From Planctomycetaceae bacterium (GTDB lineage Bacteria > Planctomycetota > Planctomycetia > Pirellulales > Thermoguttaceae), in assembly GCA_003509805.1 (NCBI GenBank), contig DOMV01000431.1, positions 1 through 7,006 of the forward strand: a stretch of 7,006 nucleotides of DNA, in the 5' to 3' direction. Position 1 is the first letter of the stretch. Every line of letters starts with the position of its first letter. The notes beneath the pieces are model-generated. The model made no database searches. It worked only from the letters and a program-made list of their open reading frames with translations, and was not told where the DNA came from. A program made the translations under genes and the position numbers. Of this stretch, positions 1 to 5,620 are shown piece by piece.

Positions 1-77
1 TGCATCGGCGAGCCGACGGCAGCGCCGCCCGGCACGGTGTCGACGCGCCGACGACTGGACATCGAAACCACCACCAT
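1..77 (-). CDS. Possible N-terminus of an unidentified gene running off the left edge
   Basis: On the minus strand an ATG at 77-75 opens a frame that stays open to the window edge (25 codons, beginning MVVVSMSSRRRVD). An AAGGGA Shine-Dalgarno-like sequence (87-92) precedes the ATG by 9 bases. The peptide is too short to recognise. It lies on the same strand as the hydrogenase genes and follows the putative hydA terminator, so it would be a separate transcription unit. One conflict: a promoter-like element (76-103) overlaps this ATG. If that promoter is real, translation would have to start further in, for example at the ATG at 62-60. The assignment rests only on an open frame plus a weak ribosome binding site. 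Confidence 0.25.
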   Translation of the reverse strand, partial: MVVVSMSSRRRVDTVPGGAAVGSPM

Positions 78-103
78 TATCAGTGTTCCCTTCGAAATGT
101 CAA
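76..103 (-). promoter_or_regulatory. Promoter-like element reading toward the left edge
   Basis: Read on the minus strand, TTGACA (98-103, a perfect -35 hexamer) is followed by a 16-base spacer and GATAAT (76-81, five of six matches to TATAAT). It faces out of the window, away from hydA. The -35 hexamer lies inside an 18-base direct repeat, so a second TTGACA sits 18 bases upstream (116-121). The second copy has no matching -10. Promoter rules in the source organism are unknown, and the overlap with the ATG at 75-77 weakens the reading. Confidence 0.35.
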
Positions 104-126
104 CCCGTTTCGAAATGTCAACCCGC
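91..126. repeat. Tandem direct repeat, 18-base unit, two copies
   Basis: TTCGAAATGTCAACCCG occurs at 91-107 and again at 109-125, giving a period of 18 bases with 17 identical positions per unit. Read on the minus strand, each unit holds TTGACATTTCGAA, so the unit contains a -35-like hexamer plus the palindrome TTCGAA. It could be a duplicated regulator site or a simple local duplication. Confidence 0.75.
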
Positions 127-264
127 CGCGCTTGTCCACGAACACCACCGCCCATGCCGCGTACACGTTTCAGGGTTTCTATCCGATCCGCCCGATCCGC
201 TTGGCCGTCCCTGCGCGCCGTATGGTCGAAATACGATGAGGCTTCCTTTGCAATACGAAAGCAA

Positions 265-289
265 GAGCCGGAAACGATATTCCCGGCTC
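265..289 (-). terminator. Putative intrinsic terminator after hydA
   Basis: Read on the minus strand, GAGCCGG (283-289) pairs perfectly with CCGGCTC (265-271) around an 11-base loop that can add an AA/TT closing step. The hairpin begins about 32 bases after the hydA stop codon. It is followed by a moderately T-rich stretch (TTGCTTTCG) rather than a clean U-run. It is the only good stem in the 1-321 gap and fits the end of a hydCBA transcript. Confidence 0.45.
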
Positions 290-321
290 CTGCGTCAGGC
301 ACCATTCCAACGCGACCGATG

Positions 322-2340
322 TCAGATTCGGACGCCCGCGAGTTGTTCGTTCATCGTTTTGGTCACCTCGTCGATCGTTGCCTTGAAAATCAGTTTGTCC
401 CCGACACAAACCGTCGGCCCGCGGTCGCAATTTTCCGTACAGAACGTCGCGTCGACTGAAACGACGTGCGAAAGGCCGTTATCGGTGATGTAATCGACGA
501 TTTGTTTAAGGAGCGCCTGGCTGCCGCGGACGAAGCAACTCGTCCCGACGCAAACCGAGATGTGCAGTCCCGCTTCGTTGCCGGCATCGCTTACCGACAT
601 TGTCAACCCGTGAATCCGTTTGCGATTCTGGTAGGACGTGTGCAAAAGTTCATGGGCGTCATGTCCGCCCACGCCGCCTTTGAGATGCTTGTCGTACATC
701 TCCATGAGCAGGTGATTGTCCTGGGCTTTATGGAGTTGGAGCATCTTATCGGCTTTATACAACCCCTCGGCGCGGTTCCGTCGTACCTCCCAATCGTTCG
801 CGACCGGTTGACCGGCGCCGCCGACGCAGCCCATCGGGCAGGCCATCACTTCGATCAGGTCATACTGCTTTTCGCCTTTCCGGATCATATCGGCGACCTT
901 GCGTGCATTGGCGAGCCCATGCACGACGCAGAGCCGGAGCACGATACCGTCGAGATTGAAATCGGCCTCCCGGATATTTTCATCCCCCCTGACCTCGTGA
1001 AATTCGAAGGAATCGAGTTTCACGCCCTTGAGTTGTTCGACGGCGTAACGGAGAACGGCCTCGGTCACGCCGCCGGAAGCGCCGAAGATGATCCCGGCCC
1101 CCGTTTTGAACCCGAACGGCATGTCGAACGATTGCGGCTGGAGTTCGTTGAACCGGATTCCGGCCTCTTCGATCATCCGGGCCAGTTCCTGCGTCGTCAG
1201 CACGTAATCGACGTCCCATTGGCCGTCACGCCGGAATTTCGATTGTTTGCACTCGAATTTCTTGGCGGTACAGGGCATCACGGCGACGACGACGATGTCT
1301 TCCCGTTTGATGCCGAGTTTCTCGGGGAGCAGTTTTTTGGCGATGGAACCGAACATTTGTTGCGGACTGCGGCAGCTTGACAGGTTCGGGAGAAAATCGC
1401 CCAGGAATTGCTCGGCATACTTGATCCAGGCGGGACAGCAGGATGTGAACTGCGGGAGGCGTTCCCCCTTCTTTTTGCGTTCGATAAACTCGGTCGCCTC
1501 CTCGACGACGGTCATGTCGGCGGCGAAACTCGTGTCGTAAACCTGATCGAAGCCGATCGCCTTTGCCGCCGCGATGATGCGGCCCACTTCGATCGTACCG
1601 GACTGCCCGCCGAACATCTCGGACAGAGCGACACGGACGGCCGGGGCGATCTGGACGACGAGGGTTTTCCGCGGATCGTTGACTTCCTTCCAGACATCGT
1701 CGACATCGTCGCGCGGGACCAGGGCGCCGACCGGACAAACGGTGGCGCAAAGGCCGCAGTTGACGCATTCGACGTCGGCGATGTTTTTGCCGAACGCCGG
1801 GACGACGGACGATTTCGCTCCACGGCCCGCGAACCCGAGGACGCCGACGCCTTGAATCTCGTCGCAGGCCCGGACGCAGTCGCCGCAAAGGATACACTTG
1901 TTGGGATCGCGAACGAGTGAAAGACTGGACCGGTCGACCGGGCGGCGTTCGAACGTCCTTTTGAAACGGACCGTATCGACGCCGAGCTGTCGTGCCAGCG
2001 TTTGCAGGCGGCAATTGGTGTTCCGGGCACAAAGCGTACAATTCTGGTCGTGGTTGGCCAGGATCAACTCGATCGCGACTTTGCGCATCTTGCGAATCTC
2101 TTCCGTATGCGTTTTGACGATCATGCCGGGTTCCGGGACGGTCGAACAGGCCGCGACGATTCCGCGCCCTTCGACGTCGACCAGGCAAAGCCGGCAGGCT
2201 CCGTAAATGCTCAGTTCGGAATGGTAGCAAAAAGTCGGAATATCGATCCCGGCACGGCGTGCGACTTCGAGGAGGTTTCGCTCTTCGCCGATCGGGACGA
2301 TCATGTTATTGATACTCAGCGTTTTGGAGGCGTCGATCAT
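322..2340 (-). CDS. hydA: Bifurcating [FeFe]-hydrogenase catalytic subunit HydA
   Basis: This cytoplasmic catalytic subunit interconverts H2 with 2H+ and 2e-. It has 672 residues, close to Thermotoga-type HydA. Domains in order: N-terminal plant-type [2Fe-2S] (Cys38, 49, 52, 65); His-ligated [4Fe-4S] (His97, Cys101, 104, 110); two [4Fe-4S] clusters (Cys149, 152, 155, 159 and Cys192, 195, 198, 202); H-cluster domain; small-subunit-like segment (about 520-555); and a C-terminal thioredoxin-like [2Fe-2S] domain (Cys597, 602, 634, 638). The H-cluster motifs are intact: TSCCPAW (299-305), MPCTAKKFE (355-363) and MACPMGCVGG (499-508). Ligands Cys302, 357, 501 and 505, proton-shuttle Cys301, Glu281, Glu284 and Ser321 lie at a constant +2 offset from Clostridium CpI numbering as I recall it. 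The ATG start gives the expected N-terminus, though its Shine-Dalgarno is weak. It follows hydB after 278 bases on the same strand. The domain set matches the trimeric bifurcating class (group A3). Confidence 0.96.
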   Translation of the reverse strand: MIDASKTLSINNMIVPIGEERNLLEVARRAGIDIPTFCYHSELSIYGACRLCLVDVEGRGIVAACSTVPEPGMIVKTHTEEIRKMRKVAIELILANHDQNCTLCARNTNCRLQTLARQLGVDTVRFKRTFERRPVDRSSLSLVRDPNKCILCGDCVRACDEIQGVGVLGFAGRGAKSSVVPAFGKNIADVECVNCGLCATVCPVGALVPRDDVDDVWKEVNDPRKTLVVQIAPAVRVALSEMFGGQSGTIEVGRIIAAAKAIGFDQVYDTSFAADMTVVEEATEFIERKKKGERLPQFTSCCPAWIKYAEQFLGDFLPNLSSCRSPQQMFGSIAKKLLPEKLGIKREDIVVVAVMPCTAKKFECKQSKFRRDGQWDVDYVLTTQELARMIEEAGIRFNELQPQSFDMPFGFKTGAGIIFGASGGVTEAVLRYAVEQLKGVKLDSFEFHEVRGDENIREADFNLDGIVLRLCVVHGLANARKVADMIRKGEKQYDLIEVMACPMGCVGGAGQPVANDWEVRRNRAEGLYKADKMLQLHKAQDNHLLMEMYDKHLKGGVGGHDAHELLHTSYQNRKRIHGLTMSVSDAGNEAGLHISVCVGTSCFVRGSQALLKQIVDYITDNGLSHVVSVDATFCTENCDRGPTVCVGDKLIFKATIDEVTKTMNEQLAGVRI

Positions 2341-2618
2341 GGCAATTCTCGCTTATATTTCAAAAAGTTTAGTATACCGGACTTATACAGGGATTTACCG
2401 CAGTCTCCCGTCACTGCGCCACGCTTCGTGCCGGGCTTGCATTAAACGGAGTCGCTGTCAAGAAATCCGCCTGCGTCCCCCGTTGTCACTTCTCAACTGT
2501 CAACTGTCAATTCCGCACACCTTCTTTCCGGCTTTAATGTCAATACGGGGCCCGCCGGTTTCCAAACAGGTCTGTTCCAAATCTTTTCCCGCTTGTCCAT
2601 GTACGGTTGATCGGCATG
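2341..2618. other. Intergenic region between hydB and hydA
   Basis: These 278 bases hold no credible gene on either strand. The minus strand carries five TTGACA hexamers in or at the edge of the gap (2456-2461, 2498-2503, 2505-2510, 2538-2543, and 2617-2622 overlapping the hydB stop), but none has a -10-like hexamer at 16-18 bases. A TATACT hexamer at 2371-2376, about 30 bases upstream of hydA, has no -35 partner. Whether hydA is only co-transcribed with hydB or also has its own promoter cannot be decided. No rho-independent terminator is visible after hydB, which favours read-through. Confidence 0.6.
2493..2510. repeat. Heptamer tandem repeat in the hydB-hydA gap
   Basis: TCAACTG occurs twice back to back (2493-2499, 2500-2506) and is followed by TCAA, giving 18 bases with an exact 7-base period. 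Read on the minus strand it is TTGACAG repeated. Heptamer tandem repeats of this kind are seen between genes in several bacterial groups. No function can be assigned. Confidence 0.7.
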
Positions 2619-4565
2619 TCAAATCCCGACGACGGCGCCGAATTTGCAGGCTTTTACACACTCGCCGCACTTGATGCACTTATCCTGATCGATGACGTGA
2701 ACGTTTTTCCGTTCGCCGCTGATCGCATCGACGGGGCACTTCCGGGCACAGGCGGTACAACCGACACATTTGTCGGCCAGGATTTCGGGCTTGCACAAGG
2801 CTTTGCACTGGTTCGACGGGCATTTCTTCTGGAAAATATGGGCTTCGACCTCCGGGCGGAAATGGCGGAGCGTCGAAAGAACCGGATTCGGGGCCGTTTT
2901 GCCGAGGGCGCAGAGCGAACCCTTCGCCACGGTCGTCGCGACCTGGTCCAGGATATCGAGGGTCTGCTGGCTTCCGTTGCCTTCGATGACATCGTCGAGG
3001 AGGGCAAGCATTTGTTTGGTTCCCTCGCGGCAGAGCAGGCATTTTCCGCAGGATTCGTTCTGCGTGAATTGCATGAAAAAGCGGGCCATCTGGACCATGC
3101 AGGTACTTTTGTTCATCACGACAAGCCCGCCGGAACCGACCATCGCGCCGACGCTTCGGAGCGAGTCGAAATCGAGCGGCAAATCGAGGTGTTTCTCGGT
3201 CAGGCAGCCGCCGGAGGGGCCGCCGATCTGGACCGCCTTGAACGCGTTGTTCGCGATTTCCCCCTTCTCGTCGATCACGCCGCCGCCGATATCGAAAATG
3301 ATTTCGCGGAGGGTCGCCCCGAAAGGGACTTCGATGAGGCCGGTGTTGACGACATGCCCGGTCAGTGCGAACGTCTTGGTGCCCGGCGAGCCTTCCGTCC
3401 CGACTTCGCGGTACTTTTTCGCGCCTTGGAGAATGATATACGGGACGGCGGCCAGCGTTTCGACGTTGTTGATGACGGTCGGCTTTCCCCAAAGACCGGA
3501 TTGGGCCGGAAACGGCGGTTTCGGACGCGGCATTCCACGTTGGCCCTCAAGCGAAGCCATCAACGCGGTTTCCTCGCCGCAGACGAACGCACCGGCGCCT
3601 TCCATGACATGCAGGCGGAACGAACGCCCGGTGCCAAAGACGTTGTCCCCGAGAATGCCGAACGTCACGGCGTCTTCCACCGCTTTGCGGACACGTTGGA
3701 CGGCGAGCGGATATTCGAGACGCACATAGACGTATCCCTCGTTCGCATCGATCCCCCGGGCGGCGATCATCATGCCCTCGATAACGCAGTGGGGATTTCC
3801 CTCCATTACGGATCGATCCATGAAGGCGCCCGGGTCGCCTTCGTCGGCGTTGCAGATCACGTATTTTTTGTCGTTCTTTTCCTTCAGCGTCAATTCCCAT
3901 TTCCGACCGGTCGGAAAACCGCCGCCGCCGCGGCCGCGAAGGCCCGAAACCTTGATTTCCTCACAAACGGTTTCCGGGGTCATTTCGCACCAGGCACGCC
4001 GGGCCGCTTCGTATCCGTCATGGGCAACGTACTCGACGATGTCTTCCGGATCGAATAGGCCGCAGGGTTTCAGACTGACCCGGGTTTGGCGTTGATAAAA
4101 CGGTATTTCCTTTTGACCCAAGCATTTACGATTTTTGTTGTGCTTGTCGACATAAAGCAATCGCTCGACGATGCCGCCGTTTTTCAAGGTCGTTTCGACG
4201 ATTTCGTCGACATCCCCGACCTTGACGCCGGTGTAAAGGATATCCCCGATATTGACCAGGGGGCCCGCCTGGCAAAATCCCTGGCACCCGCTCTTGGAAA
4301 TACGGAGAAAATCGCCTTGACGAGTCTCTCCCTCATAATCGAGCGTGACATGCACGTTCAGCCCGTCGGCGGCGATTTTCTTTTCAAGGGCGTCGAAAAC
4401 GTCAAGCGAACCGTTTGCGACACATCCGGTACCGGCACAAACGACAATCCGCTTTTTCATCGATTTCGTTTTTTCGCGAAACAGCGCGGCGCATTCCTTC
4501 AGGAACTCTTTCGGCTGGGCGGCGTTGTATTTCAATGCGTTCGGGGCGTTCATGGTTTCAGGCAT
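2619..4565 (-). CDS. hydB: Bifurcating [FeFe]-hydrogenase subunit HydB (NuoF-like, FMN/NADH-binding)
   Basis: This flavoprotein subunit of the HydABC complex is where NAD(H) reacts and, by current models, where electrons bifurcate between NAD and ferredoxin. Visible domains in the 648 residues: an N-terminal extension (1-36); thioredoxin-like [2Fe-2S] domain (Cys43, 48, 94, 98); NuoF core with the FMN/NADH glycine-rich motif GRGGGGFPTG (211-220), NADEGDPGAF (239-248) and GAGAFVCGEETAL (323-335); SLBB-like region (about 400-460); [4Fe-4S] motif ESCGKCLLCREGT with Cys506, 509, 512 and distal Cys552; a His576/Cys582/587/591 group that may bind a metal; and a C-terminal two-[4Fe-4S] ferredoxin domain (Cys600, 603, 606, 610 and 630, 633, 636, 640). 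The ferredoxin domain distinguishes HydB from plain NuoF. The first ATG (4565) is used; ATG 4553 is an alternative, and neither has a clear Shine-Dalgarno. hydC lies 115 bases upstream. Confidence 0.96.
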   Translation of the reverse strand: MPETMNAPNALKYNAAQPKEFLKECAALFREKTKSMKKRIVVCAGTGCVANGSLDVFDALEKKIAADGLNVHVTLDYEGETRQGDFLRISKSGCQGFCQAGPLVNIGDILYTGVKVGDVDEIVETTLKNGGIVERLLYVDKHNKNRKCLGQKEIPFYQRQTRVSLKPCGLFDPEDIVEYVAHDGYEAARRAWCEMTPETVCEEIKVSGLRGRGGGGFPTGRKWELTLKEKNDKKYVICNADEGDPGAFMDRSVMEGNPHCVIEGMMIAARGIDANEGYVYVRLEYPLAVQRVRKAVEDAVTFGILGDNVFGTGRSFRLHVMEGAGAFVCGEETALMASLEGQRGMPRPKPPFPAQSGLWGKPTVINNVETLAAVPYIILQGAKKYREVGTEGSPGTKTFALTGHVVNTGLIEVPFGATLREIIFDIGGGVIDEKGEIANNAFKAVQIGGPSGGCLTEKHLDLPLDFDSLRSVGAMVGSGGLVVMNKSTCMVQMARFFMQFTQNESCGKCLLCREGTKQMLALLDDVIEGNGSQQTLDILDQVATTVAKGSLCALGKTAPNPVLSTLRHFRPEVEAHIFQKKCPSNQCKALCKPEILADKCVGCTACARKCPVDAISGERKNVHVIDQDKCIKCGECVKACKFGAVVGI

Positions 4566-4651
4566 TTTTTACATGGAAGGTGAGTTGTTGGCAGTCAATA
4601 CGGTGAAGAATACCGGAAGCGACATCCCGGGAAATTTCGCGATTGCCGCCG

Positions 4652-4693
4652 CCTATACGATGGTGTCCATACGATGGTGCCTATACGATGGCG
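4652..4693. repeat. 14-base tandem repeat, three copies, spanning the hydC stop codon
   Basis: Three consecutive 14-base units are visible on the plus strand: CCTATACGATGGTG (4652-4665), TCCATACGATGGTG (4666-4679) and CCTATACGATGGCG (4680-4693). They differ at one to three positions. Read on the minus strand, the first unit met encodes the last residues of HydC (Ala-Ile-Val) and its TAG stop. The other two lie in the hydC-hydB gap. Because 14 is not a multiple of 3, the copies are in different frames, so loss or gain of a unit would not extend the protein cleanly. Confidence 0.85.
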
Positions 4694-5223
4694 TCTTCCT
4701 TTTTCGGGGTCGAAATCGAGGCGGCTTTGGGGGGAACGCCTCCTTCTTCGGCAACGATTTTATCGACGATTTCAACGGCGGCCTCGGGCGTAACCTTGCT
4801 GTAGACCCTGTCGTCGACGACAAGAACGGGAGCAAGTCCGCAGGCTCCGAGGCAGGAAACACATTCGACCGTGAAAAGCATGTCGTCGGTCGTATGTTTC
4901 GCCGCGGAGAGCTTGAGACGGGAATGCAGCGCGGAAAGAATATGTTCGGAACCTCTGACGTGACAAGCGGTTCCGTCACACAATTTCAGGATGTGTTTCC
5001 CTTTCGGCACGAGCGTGAAATGGGCGTAAAACGTGGCGACTCCATACACATGCGCGGGAGGAAGGTCCAGTGATGTCGCGATGAACGTCAGCACCTCTTC
5101 AGGCAAATATCGATAATCGTCCTGCACTTGCTGCAAAATCGGAATCAATCGGGCGGGATCGTTGCTGTTTTTTTCCAGGATATCCAAAACCCTGGAAAAT
5201 TTACGGGATGCCGTTTCAGACAT
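4681..5223 (-). CDS. hydC: Bifurcating [FeFe]-hydrogenase subunit HydC (NuoE-like, [2Fe-2S])
   Basis: This 180-residue NuoE-family subunit of the hydrogenase carries one thioredoxin-like [2Fe-2S] cluster and docks next to the FMN of HydB. An N-terminal helical region (about 8-70) contains the family motif YGVATFYAHF (60-69), followed by the cluster domain with CDGTAC (Cys82, Cys87) and SCLGACGLAP (Cys124, Cys128). Cys121 is an additional nearby cysteine not expected to be a ligand. The last 20 or so residues (GGVPP onward) form a low-complexity tail. The ATG at 5223 has a GAGGAG Shine-Dalgarno 8 bases upstream, which fixes the start. It is the first gene of the hydCBA group and has a near-consensus promoter upstream. 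Length and motifs match the family; NuoE of complex I is the alternative, but the adjacent hydB and hydA argue for HydC. Confidence 0.95.
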   Translation of the reverse strand: MSETASRKFSRVLDILEKNSNDPARLIPILQQVQDDYRYLPEEVLTFIATSLDLPPAHVYGVATFYAHFTLVPKGKHILKLCDGTACHVRGSEHILSALHSRLKLSAAKHTTDDMLFTVECVSCLGACGLAPVLVVDDRVYSKVTPEAAVEIVDKIVAEEGGVPPKAASISTPKKEDAIV

Positions 5224-5231
5224 GGAAAATA

Positions 5232-5237
5232 CTCCTC
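5232..5237 (-). promoter_or_regulatory. Ribosome binding site of hydC
   Basis: GAGGAG on the minus strand lies 8 bases before the hydC ATG. It is the clearest Shine-Dalgarno sequence in the window; hydB and hydA lack a comparable one. Confidence 0.8.
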
Positions 5238-5300
5238 GTTTAGACCGACAAGTAAAATGTTACAGAGTGTTCGCCAAGGCTAAGATTCTATTAGCCGTAT

Positions 5301-5324
5301 AAATAAGTAAAATTTTATTTATTT
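5301..5324. promoter_or_regulatory. AT-only palindrome, candidate operator in the hydC leader
   Basis: AAATAAGTAAAA (5301-5312) is followed directly by TTTTATTTATTT (5313-5324). The halves are inverted repeats with 11 of 12 positions paired and no spacer. It stands out in GC-rich surroundings. Relative to the predicted hydC transcription start (about 5335) it covers roughly +12 to +35, a position where a bound repressor would block transcription. It does not clearly match Rex, FNR or CRP consensus sites as I know them. Confidence 0.45.
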
Positions 5325-5341
5325 GAAATCCAAGTCTTGCC

Positions 5342-5370
5342 ATTGTATGGGACTACCGTGATGTTGTCAA
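5342..5370 (-). promoter_or_regulatory. Near-consensus sigma70-type promoter of the hydCBA operon
   Basis: Read on the minus strand: TTGACA (5365-5370, perfect -35), a 17-base spacer, and TACAAT (5342-5347, five of six matches to TATAAT). An AT tract (AAAATTTT, 5381-5388) sits just upstream where an UP element would lie. The predicted start is near 5335, giving a leader of about 112 bases before hydC. This is the best promoter match I found in the window, and it faces the hydrogenase genes. Confidence 0.7.
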
Positions 5371-5620
5371 TGAGACGCCCAAAATTTTACGACTCGCGAC
5401 ATGCCCCGGGTTGCCTCGCCGTCGCCCGGTTTCGGCGTGCTATACTCCAGACGGCATGATACTCCGCCCGCGAACAATCGCCTGCCGCCCGACCGATCCG
5501 TTTAAGCAATTGCCTGGAATGGAGTTGGGGCGCGCGAGTACGGCAGGCGGACTTGACCAAATGGTCGTTTTCATCGCGTTTCCGGCAGACGTCCCGTGCT
5601 CGCATTCCCGAAAAAGACGG

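Larger units (their letters stand above)
5224..5620. other. Non-coding region between the TraB-like gene and hydC
   Basis: These 397 bases hold the hydC promoter, palindrome and ribosome binding site in the part nearest hydC (5224-5390). In the part nearest the TraB-like gene (5390-5620) I see no supported gene, no tRNA and no convincing terminator. The open frames there have arginine- and cysteine-rich compositions typical of chance frames. A short direct repeat ATACTCC occurs at 5442-5448 and 5459-5465. Confidence 0.6.

Noticed and set aside
37..493. Overlapping plus-strand frames of 136-140 codons at the left edge
   Set aside because: They run into the antisense of hydA, are arginine/proline-rich, and include the 18-base repeat as a peptide repeat. 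No homology is recognised.
466..1380. 304-codon open frame on the plus strand
   Set aside because: Antisense to hydA, no recognisable domain, and composition of a shadow frame. The hydA frame is certain from its cluster motifs.
1226..2230. 334-codon frame on the minus strand inside hydA
   Set aside because: Shifted frame of hydA with an arginine-rich shadow composition and no motifs.
2371..2376. TATACT as the -10 of a hydA-specific promoter
   Set aside because: The sequence 17 bases upstream (GGTAAA) does not resemble a -35, so it is not listed as a promoter.
2607..4058. 483-codon open frame on the plus strand
   Set aside because: It lies fully antisense to hydB, whose frame carries all the expected motifs. 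The predicted peptide has no recognisable domain. Long antisense frames are expected in GC-rich genes with biased third positions.
5285..5290. TAGAAT as a -10 box for hydC
   Set aside because: There is no reasonable -35 at 16-18 bases, and the TTGACA-17-TACAAT pair further upstream is far better.
5387..5605. 72-codon minus-strand frame between the TraB-like gene and hydC
   Set aside because: Arginine- and cysteine-rich with no convincing ribosome site and no recognisable motif. It probably occurs by chance.
5224..5620. tRNA or CRISPR array in the longest gap
   Set aside because: No T-loop-like motif in a cloverleaf context and no regularly spaced repeats were found.
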